The notes beneath the pieces were generated by a model, which was given only the letters and a program-made list of their open reading frames with translations, searched no databases and was not told where the DNA came from. The position numbers and the translations under genes were made by a program. Positions 1 to 7,273 of a stretch of DNA of 64,000 nt are shown here, one piece after another (position 1 is the stretch's first letter; each line of letters opens with the position of its first letter). Location of the stretch: contig CP073691.1 in NCBI GenBank assembly GCA_018228685.1, positions 2,666,001 through 2,730,000 of the forward strand. Reading direction: 5' to 3'. This DNA is from Clostridiaceae bacterium Marseille-Q4149 (GTDB lineage: Bacteria; Bacillota; Clostridia; Oscillospirales; Oscillospiraceae).

Positions 1-2
1 GG

Positions 3-71
3 GAGATTCAAAGGCAGTCCATCTGCATCGACGGGGACATCGGAGCCGTGCTGGCCGCCCTGAAAGACTGA
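3..71 (+). CDS. C-terminal end of an unidentified protein (partial)
   Basis: The frame is open from the window edge to a TGA at 69-71 and encodes 22 residues ending in AVLAALKD. A terminator hairpin follows directly, which supports a real gene end. The fragment is too short to name a family. Confidence 0.5.
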   Translation, partial: EIQRQSICIDGDIGAVLAALKD

Positions 72-79
72 ACGCACGG

Positions 80-117
80 CAAAAAGCGCCCGGAGCCAAG
101 TGCTCCGAGCGCTTTTC
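80..117. terminator. Bidirectional terminator between convergent genes
   Basis: An AAAAGCGC-type stem flanks the CCGGAGC/GCTCCG arms, with A-run and T-run on either side. It serves the partial plus-strand gene and the minus-strand pseudouridine synthase. Confidence 0.85.
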
Positions 118-121
118 TGCC

Positions 122-766
122 TTATTTTCCCGTTTCCGGCAGGGGGAACAGGGTCCAGGGCCAGGCCGCCGGGGGCTGGTGGGTGAACACCATATCCCGG
201 CCCGTCTCCGGATGGGTGAAGGCCAGCCGCCAGGCCCACAGAGCCAGGGTCTCGCCGTCTCCGGCCCCGCCGTATTTCCGGTCCCCCACCAGGGGGAAGC
301 CCCGCCCGGCGAACTGCACCCGGATCTGGTGGGTGCGGCCGGTGTGCAGGGTCACCCGCACCAGGGACAGCCCCTCCCGGACGGCCAGCGTCTCATAGGA
401 CAGCTCCGCCGGGCGGACGTCCTTCCCCGGCTCCCGGGCGATATATGTCACCCGGCGTACCGGGTCTCTCCCAAGCATGTCCCGCCATATCCCGCCTTGT
501 CCCGGGTCGCCCCGGACCACCGCCAGATAGATTTTCCGGAACCGGTGCTCCCGGACCTGGCCGGACAGGATGGAGGCCGCGGCGGCGGACCGGGCAAACA
601 CCATGACCCCGCCGGTGGCGGCGTCCAGCCGGTGCACCGTCCGGATGCAGGGGGTGCCCAGCTGGGCCCGCAGCAGCTCCGGCATGCCGCCGGGCTCGTC
701 GGTGCTGAGGACCCCCGGGGGCTTCACCGCCACGGCAATGCGCTTATCTGCGTACAGAAGTTCCAT
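122..766 (-). CDS. RluA-family 23S rRNA/tRNA pseudouridine synthase
   Basis: This protein of about 214 residues should isomerise uridine to pseudouridine in rRNA or tRNA. The catalytic-loop signature HRLDAATGG, with the invariant Asp, sits near residue 45, and the downstream HTGRTHQIRVQF motif is typical of RluA members. It lacks an N-terminal S4 domain, so it is a short RluA type. The ATG at 766 lies one base after the stop of the upstream gene, suggesting translational coupling; the longer frame would start at a GTG at 784. The target nucleotide cannot be told from sequence. Confidence 0.9.
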   Translation of the reverse strand: MELLYADKRIAVAVKPPGVLSTDEPGGMPELLRAQLGTPCIRTVHRLDAATGGVMVFARSAAAASILSGQVREHRFRKIYLAVVRGDPGQGGIWRDMLGRDPVRRVTYIAREPGKDVRPAELSYETLAVREGLSLVRVTLHTGRTHQIRVQFAGRGFPLVGDRKYGGAGDGETLALWAWRLAFTHPETGRDMVFTHQPPAAWPWTLFPLPETGK

Positions 767-767
767 A

Positions 768-1547
768 TCACTGGGCGCCTTCACCGGTGCAGACGCTTTC
801 GCCCACGGTTCCGTCCCAGGCGTCCAGGCTTTCGCTGTACTCCACCCGGCCGATGGAGCAGCCCTCGCCGATGCGGACCCGGCGGCCCCGGACCACGTCG
901 GCCTGGGTGTATTCCAGGTCCACGTCGTCGCCCTCGATGTCCCCCACCTGGGCGCAGGAGACGCTGCCGTGGAACAGGCCCAGCAGGGAGACCTGGGTGG
1001 GCTTATAGATGCGGATGCTGCTGCCGCCGATGCTGCCGATGCGGATGCCCCGGCTGGCGGAGATCTCCACGGTTTCGGCGTTCAGCAGGCCCTGGATCAC
1101 GGCGCTGCCGGTGAGATGGACGCTTTCGGCCTCCACGCCGCCGGACACCCTGGCCCCGCCGGAACAGTGCAGCTGTCCGCAGTGGATCTCTCCCGCCTCC
1201 AGGCCGCCGGACACGTCTACCTCGCCGCCCTCCAGGCTGCCGTCCACCTTCAGCGCGCCGGAGCTGTGGACCCGGCCGTTGGCCCGGAGACTGCCCTCGC
1301 ACCGGGTGGAGCCGGAGCATCCCAGCTCCTGGCAGGCGATGTCGCCGGTGACACGGCTACTGCCGCTGCACCGGATCTCCCCGGCGCAGTCCACGTCCCC
1401 TTGGACCCTGGCGCTGCCGGAGCAGCGCAGGCTCTCGCAGCGCAGGCTGCCCTGGACCTTGCCCGATCCGCTGATGGAAACCAGGCGGTATTCGCCGCCG
1501 GGCATGGCGCTGCTGCCGGAAATTTTCATATCCATGATGTCGTTCAT
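768..1547 (-). CDS. Polymer-forming cytoskeletal (bactofilin-like) protein, YhbE type
   Basis: A 259-residue protein made of many short Gly/Ser/Cys-rich beta repeats (patterns such as CSGSxRVxGDI). These are the hallmark of a right-handed beta-helix that self-assembles, as in bactofilins. It follows the yhbD-like gene with a 4-base ATGA overlap, the arrangement known for Bacillus yhbD-yhbE. The high Cys content along one face is notable. Its role, a polymer at the membrane or cell pole, is inferred from the family. Confidence 0.8.
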   Translation of the reverse strand: MNDIMDMKISGSSAMPGGEYRLVSISGSGKVQGSLRCESLRCSGSARVQGDVDCAGEIRCSGSSRVTGDIACQELGCSGSTRCEGSLRANGRVHSSGALKVDGSLEGGEVDVSGGLEAGEIHCGQLHCSGGARVSGGVEAESVHLTGSAVIQGLLNAETVEISASRGIRIGSIGGSSIRIYKPTQVSLLGLFHGSVSCAQVGDIEGDDVDLEYTQADVVRGRRVRIGEGCSIGRVEYSESLDAWDGTVGESVCTGEGAQ

Positions 1548-1933
1548 AATGTGATCTCCTTTAATAATTGCAGTATGTCCTCCTGGTGCGTCCCCTCCGC
1601 CACCACGGCGCTGCGGACCTCCTCCAGGGGAAATTCCCTGCGGCCATAGGCCGTTTCGATGATGAGCTTTCGCCGGGCCAGCACCGTCTGGCCCTTTTCC
1701 GCCAGGCTGGCCGCCAGCTCATCCAGCGTCTGGTGCTCCTTGTTGTCCAGGATCAGCCGGATCCGCTGGCAGATCTGGTCCCGGCGGAAAAATGTCTCCT
1801 GTCCGGTGGAAGTGGAGCGGCGCAGAAACCACGCCTCCGGGATCAGTCCCATCCGCTTCCACCGATACAGGGCCCCGTAGGAGATGCCGAACGTCTCCAG
1901 CAGCTCCTTCTTGGAAATCAACTCCTCGTCCAT
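1544..1933 (-). CDS. YhbD family (DUF4004) HTH protein
   Basis: About 129 residues with an N-terminal MerR-like helix-turn-helix (LISKKELLETFGISYGALYRWK) read from residue 5, followed by a helical tail. The start is placed at 1933 because GGAGG lies 6 bases upstream; an in-frame ATG at 1951 would put the ribosome site inside the gene. In Bacilli YhbD sits next to YhbE/YhbF bactofilin-like proteins, as here. A DNA-binding, autoregulatory role is inferred from the HTH and the palindromes in its promoter. Confidence 0.8.
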   Translation of the reverse strand: MDEELISKKELLETFGISYGALYRWKRMGLIPEAWFLRRSTSTGQETFFRRDQICQRIRLILDNKEHQTLDELAASLAEKGQTVLARRKLIIETAYGRREFPLEEVRSAVVAEGTHQEDILQLLKEITL

Positions 1934-1986
1934 ACCCTTCCTCCCTGCCATAATAGGTTATCGTACGGCGTTGCGTAATAATGTTC

Positions 1987-2001
1987 CGTAACACTGTTAC
2001 G
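1987..2001. promoter_or_regulatory. Operator palindrome 1 (perfect)
   Basis: CGTAACA-C-TGTTACG is a perfect 15-base dyad just downstream of the -10 box. Its centre is 22 bases, two helical turns, from a second copy. Confidence 0.75.
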
Positions 2002-2030
2002 ATAATAGCATAACAGTGTTACGTTGTCAA
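2002..2030 (-). promoter_or_regulatory. Sigma-A promoter of the yhbD-yhbE operon
   Basis: TTGACA (2025-2030), a 17-base spacer and TATTAT (2002-2007), read on the minus strand. Two palindromes overlap it. Confidence 0.85.
2009..2023. promoter_or_regulatory. Operator palindrome 2
   Basis: CATAACA-G-TGTTACG differs by one base from a perfect dyad and fills the spacer between the -35 and -10 boxes. A weaker third match (CGTAATAATGTTCCG) lies at 1974-1988. Confidence 0.75.
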
Positions 2031-2060
2031 TAGGGGCAGGAAAAATTTTTGAAAAGACCA

Positions 2061-2092
2061 AAAAATCCCGGTGCCGAAGCACCGGGATTTTT
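2061..2092 (-). terminator. Terminator, probably of ilvA
   Basis: AAAAATCCCGGTGC / GCACCGGGATTTTT stem with a CGAA loop, lying between the ilvA stop and the yhbD promoter. Confidence 0.85.
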
Positions 2093-2124
2093 CGTTATAG
2101 CAAGCCCCTTCGGGCATTTTCACT

Positions 2125-3324
2125 TTACCGCTCCATGATGGGATAGCCCTGGGCACGCAGAGTCTCATATATCTGCTGCACATGGAGGGCGTCCCGGGTC
2201 TCCACCAGCAGGTGCACCACGCAGGAGCCCACCGGGGCCTTCAGGTTGCCCCGCTCGTGGTTCACCTCCAGCACGTTCACGCCCATGTCGGACATGATGT
2301 TCAGCAGAGTGGCCAGGGTTTTGGGCTGATCCGGCAGCACCGTGGCGAAGTTGGCGGTGCGCCCGGCCTTGGCCAGGCCCCGGGTGATGATCCGCTCCAG
2401 CATGGTCACGTCCACATTGCCGCCGGACAGCAGGGCGCACACGGTCTTGCCCCGCAGGTCCACCTTGCCGTACATGGCGGCGGCGATGCCCACGGCTCCC
2501 GCGCCCTCGGCCACCAGCTTCTGCTTCTCCAGCACCGACAGGATGGCCCCGGCGATCTCGTTTTCGCTGACGGCCACCACCTTGTCCACATACTGGCGGC
2601 ACATTTCAAAGGTCAGGTCCCCGGGGGTTTTCACCTGGATGCCGTCGGCGATGGTGTGCACGCTGGGCAGGGTCAGAATATGCCCGGCCTCCAGGGAGTC
2701 CACCATGCTGGCGGCTCCGGCGGCCTGTACGCCGATGACCTGGCAGGAGGGCTTCAGATGCTTCACGGCATAGGCCAGACCCGAGATCAGTCCGCCGCCG
2801 CCGATGGGCACCAGGATCACGTCCACATCCGGCAGCTGCTCCAGAATCTCCAGACCGATGGTGCCCTGACCGGCCATGACCCGATAGTCGTCAAAGGGAT
2901 GGATAAAGGTCAGCCCCTGCTCATCCCGCAGGCGCACGGCCTCGGCATAGGCGTCGTCATACACGCCGTCCACCAGCACCACGTTGGCCCCATAGCTGCG
3001 GGTGGCCTGGATCTTGGAGATAGGAGCCCCGGCGGGGATGCAGATGGTGGCGGGGATCTTCATATCCCGGGAGGCAAAGCCCACGCCCTGGGCATGGTTG
3101 CCTGCGGAGCAGGCGATAACGCCCCGGCGCTTCTCCTCGTCGGACAGGGTGGCGATCTTATAGTACGCGCCCCGCAGCTTGAAGGCCCCCGTCTTCTGCA
3201 GGCAGTCCGCCTTCAGATAAAAGTCGCAGTCCGGCACCAGGCCCGGCGCGTGCAGCACAGGGGTCTGGTTGATAACGGGGGACAGCACCCGGCGTGCGTC
3301 CTGGAGCATTTCCATAGAGATCAT
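2125..3324 (-). CDS. ilvA: Threonine ammonia-lyase with C-terminal ACT domain
   Basis: This PLP enzyme of 399 residues converts L-threonine to 2-oxobutanoate and ammonia, feeding isoleucine synthesis or catabolism. The PLP lysine is in GAFKLRGA (K49) and the cofactor phosphate loop is SAGNHAQG. The last 75 residues form a regulatory ACT domain. The length matches the roughly 400-residue single-ACT type rather than the 500-residue enterobacterial IlvA. AGGAGG sits 7 bases before the ATG at 3324; an in-frame upstream extension to 3420 is rejected. No other branched-chain genes are nearby, so a catabolic or salvage role is possible. Confidence 0.92.
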   Translation of the reverse strand: MISMEMLQDARRVLSPVINQTPVLHAPGLVPDCDFYLKADCLQKTGAFKLRGAYYKIATLSDEEKRRGVIACSAGNHAQGVGFASRDMKIPATICIPAGAPISKIQATRSYGANVVLVDGVYDDAYAEAVRLRDEQGLTFIHPFDDYRVMAGQGTIGLEILEQLPDVDVILVPIGGGGLISGLAYAVKHLKPSCQVIGVQAAGAASMVDSLEAGHILTLPSVHTIADGIQVKTPGDLTFEMCRQYVDKVVAVSENEIAGAILSVLEKQKLVAEGAGAVGIAAAMYGKVDLRGKTVCALLSGGNVDVTMLERIITRGLAKAGRTANFATVLPDQPKTLATLLNIMSDMGVNVLEVNHERGNLKAPVGSCVVHLLVETRDALHVQQIYETLRAQGYPIMER

Positions 3325-3464
3325 ATTGTTGCCTCCTTGATTCTGTTCTATATACAAAATCCTATTTTTTGTTCCTATGCCATGTACTACCATGATACCC
3401 TCTCCCGCCGCGATTGTCAATTCCTCTTTGGGCAGAGAGCCGCTTTTTTCGCAATATAGACGGA

Positions 3465-3501
3465 AAAAAGTGACCCGTCCGGCCCTTAAGAGCCGGACGG
3501 G
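3465..3501 (-). terminator. Terminator after the citrate synthase remnant
   Basis: CCCGTCCGGC/GCCGGACGGG 10-bp stem, then on the minus strand TCACTTTTTTCC. Confidence 0.8.
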
Positions 3502-3518
3502 AGGGACAAATCACCGGT

Positions 3519-4006
3519 TTATCTTCTGTCCATGGGCACATAGGCCCGGCCTGCCAGCAGGTCCGTCAGATACTGCCGCACCTGCTCCGGGTCGGCGGGG
3601 TCCCGGACCCGGCTCCGCAGGTCCGCCATCATCTGCACCACCTTGGTGTTGGCTCCGCCGTGGCGGGGATCCTTCAGGGAGCACAGGGAGGCCGTCATGG
3701 CGGAATAGGTGTCGGTGCCGGTGGAGGTGGTACATGGTTGGTGAAGGTGGAGTTGTTGCTGCCGTGGTCGGCGTGGAGGATCAGCGCCGCGTCCAGGGCC
3801 CGGGCCTCCAGGTCCCGGACGTCATAGCCCCGGTAGTACAGCACACCGGGGCATGGGATGGTGTCCTGACCGTCCACGGTGCAGCCCTTTACCTCGGATA
3901 TGCGGGTGAGGCTGGTGAGGACGCCCCGGCCCGTGGCGTCCCGCAGTCCCCGCTTCACATCATATTTTTCATAGAGCTGCCGGTCAATGTGAGCGTTTTT
4001 GCAATT
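3519..4006 (-). pseudogene. gltA: Citrate synthase remnant with deletions and a frameshift
   Basis: In minus-strand order the residues match separate parts of citrate synthase. They are an N-terminal stretch (QLYEKYDVKRGLRD, then LYYRGYDVRDL), the active-site His segment (LILHADHGSNNSTFT), a later stretch (TDTYSAM, PRHGGANTKVVQMM) and the extreme C-terminus (YVPMDRR then TAA). About 150 residues between the first two parts and about 130 before the C-terminus are missing. The frame changes after TFTNH. The 5' end runs into a TAG at 4007. Total length is about 488 bases against roughly 1350 for an intact gene. Its terminator survives. Confidence 0.88.
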
Positions 4007-4085
4007 CTAACACGATAAACTTGCAAAACCAATACGCAGAATGAAAATATTTCTACCAATATGCAGGATTCAATGAGCGATTATG

Positions 4086-4125
4086 CAAAAATTCCGCGGC
4101 AGAGGCCCTCCCCTGCCGCGGAATT
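4086..4125 (-). terminator. Terminator of the sirtuin gene
   Basis: AATTCCGCGGCAG/CTGCCGCGGAATT stem followed on the minus strand by TTTTTGCAT. Confidence 0.85.
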
Positions 4126-4155
4126 GAAAACCGGGCAAAGCTGTGCTATACTATA

Positions 4156-4875
4156 TTACAACTGTGCGAATATCTCGCCGATGGGGCCGTCGATGGTCAG
4201 GTCCGCTCCCACGCCGCTGCCGGTCTGGCCCTTGTTCACCACCACCAGGTGGCGGCCCCGGAAATACTGCACCAGCCCCGCCGCCGGATACACCACCAGG
4301 GAGGTGCCGCCGATGATCATCAGGTCCGCCTGGCGGATATAGTGGACGGCCCTGGCCAGCACGTCCTGGTCCAGGCTCTCCTCATACAGCACCACATCGG
4401 GCTTGATGTCCCCGCCGCAGGCGGGGCACCTGGGGACGCCGGTGGTAGAGAGGATGGTGTCCAGGCCGTAAAAGGCCCCGCATTTTTCGCAGTAGTTCCG
4501 CAGAACACTGCCGTGCAGCTCCAGCACCTCCCGGCTTCCCGCCTTCTGGTGCAGGCCGTCGATGTTCTGGGTGATCACGGCCTTCAGCTTCCCCTCCTGT
4601 TCCCACTGGGCCAGCTTCCGGTGGGCGGCGTTGGGCTGGGCCCAGGGGGCCAGCATCTTGGCCCGGTAAAAGCCGTAAAACTCCGCCTTGTGGCGGACAT
4701 AGAAGCTGTGGCTGAGGATGGTTTCCGGCGGGTATTGGAACTTCTGGTGATACAGGCCGTCCACACTGCGGAAATCCGGGATCCCGGACTCCGTGGACAC
4801 CCCGGCCCCGCCGAAAAACACCATGTTGTCCGATTCCGCCACCCACTGCCGCAGCTTTTCGATCCATTCCGTCAT
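4156..4875 (-). CDS. cobB: NAD-dependent protein deacylase, Sir2 family
   Basis: About 239 residues. It removes acyl groups from lysine while consuming NAD+. Visible motifs are GAGVSTESGIPDFRS (NAD loop), TQNIDGLH (catalytic His follows), the zinc pairs CEKCG and CPACG, and GTSLVVYPAA near the C-terminus. The start at 4875 has GGAGG 8 bases upstream; that GGAGG overlaps the alternative ATG at 4890, which therefore cannot be the start. It is transcribed divergently from the ArsC-like gene. Confidence 0.92.
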   Translation of the reverse strand: MTEWIEKLRQWVAESDNMVFFGGAGVSTESGIPDFRSVDGLYHQKFQYPPETILSHSFYVRHKAEFYGFYRAKMLAPWAQPNAAHRKLAQWEQEGKLKAVITQNIDGLHQKAGSREVLELHGSVLRNYCEKCGAFYGLDTILSTTGVPRCPACGGDIKPDVVLYEESLDQDVLARAVHYIRQADLMIIGGTSLVVYPAAGLVQYFRGRHLVVVNKGQTGSGVGADLTIDGPIGEIFAQL

Positions 4876-4915
4876 CCGTAAGACCTCCATTTCTTGAATT
4901 TATAAGGAGTATGCC

Positions 4916-5251
4916 ATGAACATTCAGATTTTCGGGGCCCGCAAGTCCTTCGACACCAAGAAGGCGGAGCGCTGGTTCAAGGAGCGCCGCATCAAATACC
5001 AGTACATCGACCTGGACAGCAAGGGCCTGTCCCCCGGGGAGTACCGCAGCATCCGGGCCGCCGTGGGCTATGACGCCCTGGTGGACCGGGACAGCCCCGA
5101 CTACCGGGAGCTGGGGATTGACTATCTTCTGCCCCTGGCGGCGGAGGAGAAGCTGCTGGAAAACCCCTGGCTGTTCCGGGCGCCCATCGTCCGCAACGGC
5201 CGCCAGGCCACCGTGGGCTACTGCCCCGACGTGTGGAAAACCTGGGAATAA
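4916..5251 (+). CDS. ArsC/Spx-family thioredoxin-fold protein lacking the active-site Cys
   Basis: A 111-residue protein with the ArsC/Spx layout: MNIQIFGARKSFDTKKA at the N-terminus and RAPIVRNGRQATVGY near the end, corresponding to the RPI/R-P-L region. The position where ArsC has Cys and Spx has CxxC reads GARKS here, so arsenate reductase or redox-switch activity is unlikely. The only Cys is near the C-terminus. An RNA-polymerase-binding (Spx-like) or other role is open. Confidence 0.75.
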   Translation: MNIQIFGARKSFDTKKAERWFKERRIKYQYIDLDSKGLSPGEYRSIRAAVGYDALVDRDSPDYRELGIDYLLPLAAEEKLLENPWLFRAPIVRNGRQATVGYCPDVWKTWE

Positions 5252-5304
5252 GGGCATTATACCACAAAAATCTGCTGGGGGACAGCCCCGGCGGAAAAAT
5301 GCGC

Positions 5305-5340
5305 AAAAAAACAGGTCCGCTCCAGCGGACCTGTTTTTTT
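5305..5340. terminator. Bidirectional terminator
   Basis: AAAAAAACAGGTCCGCT / AGCGGACCTGTTTTTTT hairpin between convergent genes. Confidence 0.9.
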
Positions 5341-5354
5341 ATGGAGTGAGGCGA

Positions 5355-7040
5355 TTACTTGTTGGCCAGAGCCTTGTCGGCAGCAGCCATTTCCTGGAAG
5401 ATGCCCTGGTGCTTCTTGGCGGTGACAGCCTTGATCACCAGCAGGGTGCCGATCATCAGGACGATGGCGATGATCATGCAGACCACGACGTTCTGCACCA
5501 GACCGGCGATGATGAAGCTGACGAAGGACACGGCAGCCACGGTGACGCCATAGGGGATCTGGGTGGCCACATGGTTCAGGTGGAAGCAGTGGGCGCCGGC
5601 GGAAGCCATGATGGTGGTGTCGGAGATGGGGGACAGGTGGTCGCCGCACACGCCACCGGCGCAGGAGGCGGCCAGGCCGATGGACAGCAGGGTGGACTGA
5701 TCATACCAGTCAAACACGGCGCAGACCAGGGGGACCATGATGCCGATGGTACCCCAGGAGGTACCGGTGGCGAAGCCGATGAAGCAGGCCACGATGAAGA
5801 TCACGGCAGGCAGGAACTTGGCCAGGCTGCCGGTGCCTTCCATAATGCCGCCGACGAAGTCGCCTACCATCAGGCCATTGTCACGGCACAGGCCGCACAG
5901 GGTCCAGGCAAAGCACAGGATCAGAATGGGGGAGATCATCTGGATGAAGCCGTTGGGGATGGACTCCATGGACTTGGTGAAGCCGATGAGGCCCCGCAGC
6001 CAGTAATAGATGAAGGTGAACACCAGGGCCACGATGGAGCCCAGGCACAGGCCGGGACCGGCGGAAGCGTCGGAGAAGGCCATGACGAAGTTCTGATAGT
6101 TCTCACTTTCGGGGTCGAACATACCGCCGGTCCAGACCAGGCCGATGATGCACAGGCCGATCAGGACGATAACGGGCAGCAGCAGGTCCAGCACGGTGGA
6201 GTGCTTCTCGCCTTCCTCATAATCGTCGGCGCCTTCGAAGGGACGCTCGGGGGTGGTGAACAGATCGTCCTTCACCTGGGCATTGTACTCATGGGTCAGC
6301 ATGGGACCGTAGTCAATGTTCAGCACGGAGATGGTGATGACCATGATCAGGGTCAGGATGCAGTAGTAGTTCCAGGGAATCTGGCTCAGGAACATGCTGA
6401 TGCGGGAGCCGGGGAAGCCATCGGGCACATAGGAGGCAACGGCGGCAGCCCAGGAGGACACGGGGGCCAGCATGCAAACGGGGGCGGCGGTGGCATCAAT
6501 GACGTAGGCCAGCTTTGCCCGGGAGATCTTGTGGCTCTCGGTGACGGGACGCATAACGGCGCCCACGGTCAGGCAGTTGAAATAGTCGTCGATGAAGATC
6601 AGCACGCCCAGCAGCATGGTCATCAGCTGCGCGCCGCAGCGGGTCTTCACGGCCTTGGAGGCCCAGCGGCCGAAGGCGGCGGAACCGCCGGCCTTGTTCA
6701 TCAGATCCACCATGACACCCAGCATCACCAGGAAGATCAGGATGGAGATGTCGATGGCATTGATCATGCCCACGCCCTCACCGGCGCCGACAAAATTCAC
6801 GACCATCTGCCAGGGGTCAAAGTTCGCCAGCAGCAGGGCGCCGGCCAGGCAGCCCAGGAACAGGGAAGAATACACTTCCTTGCTGATCAGGGCCAGGGCA
6901 ATGGCCACGACCGGGGGGAACAGAGCCCAACCGGTGGCGACGAAGCCGCTGCCATCGTTGGTAACCTTCGCGATGACCAGTGCGATTACAACGATCGCCA
7001 GCGCAATAAAATACGCTATCTTGGTACCTTTCTTTTCCAT
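5355..7040 (-). CDS. Na+/H+ antiporter, NhaC family
   Basis: A 561-residue polytopic membrane protein with about a dozen hydrophobic segments. NhaC-type features include FIDDYFNCLTVGAVM, which carries charged residues inside a membrane segment, and the repeated GTSWGTIG / GDHLSPISDT motifs. It exchanges Na+ for H+ and so supports pH and sodium homeostasis. It is a single gene with its own promoter and lies next to another Na+-coupled carrier. Arginine/ornithine or malate/lactate exchange occurs in related subfamilies and cannot be excluded. Confidence 0.85.
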   Translation of the reverse strand: MEKKGTKIAYFIALAIVVIALVIAKVTNDGSGFVATGWALFPPVVAIALALISKEVYSSLFLGCLAGALLLANFDPWQMVVNFVGAGEGVGMINAIDISILIFLVMLGVMVDLMNKAGGSAAFGRWASKAVKTRCGAQLMTMLLGVLIFIDDYFNCLTVGAVMRPVTESHKISRAKLAYVIDATAAPVCMLAPVSSWAAAVASYVPDGFPGSRISMFLSQIPWNYYCILTLIMVITISVLNIDYGPMLTHEYNAQVKDDLFTTPERPFEGADDYEEGEKHSTVLDLLLPVIVLIGLCIIGLVWTGGMFDPESENYQNFVMAFSDASAGPGLCLGSIVALVFTFIYYWLRGLIGFTKSMESIPNGFIQMISPILILCFAWTLCGLCRDNGLMVGDFVGGIMEGTGSLAKFLPAVIFIVACFIGFATGTSWGTIGIMVPLVCAVFDWYDQSTLLSIGLAASCAGGVCGDHLSPISDTTIMASAGAHCFHLNHVATQIPYGVTVAAVSFVSFIIAGLVQNVVVCMIIAIVLMIGTLLVIKAVTAKKHQGIFQEMAAADKALANK

Positions 7041-7074
7041 TAGAGTGATTTACCTCCTCAGATTTGGTGCCTTC

Positions 7075-7104
7075 ATCTTACTCGCAAACAGCACGTTTTG
7101 TCAA
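7075..7104 (-). promoter_or_regulatory. Promoter of the nhaC-type gene
   Basis: TTGACA (7099-7104), an 18-base spacer and TAAGAT (7075-7080) on the minus strand. Confidence 0.75.
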
Positions 7105-7203
7105 GTTCTTAGCGATACTTTCCATTATTTTAACAAATTGTGAACTCGCCTTTTTACCTTTTTCACAAAGGATTGGCGCGAATTATGGAAAATCCTTGGA
7201 ACG

Positions 7204-7244
7204 CAAAAAATTCCGATACCGGGGCAGCTGCCCCGGTATCGGAA
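7204..7244 (-). terminator. Terminator of the NSS transporter gene
   Basis: A 34-base perfect dyad (arms TTCCGATACCGGGGCA) followed on the minus strand by TTTTTTGCG. Confidence 0.88.
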
Positions 7245-7273
7245 ATAGCGCTCATATCAGGAATATGTATTGC

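Noticed and set aside
5070..7043. 657-codon open frame antisense to the NhaC gene
   Set aside because: A shadow frame rich in Gly, Asp and His with no ribosome site; the minus strand encodes a clear antiporter.
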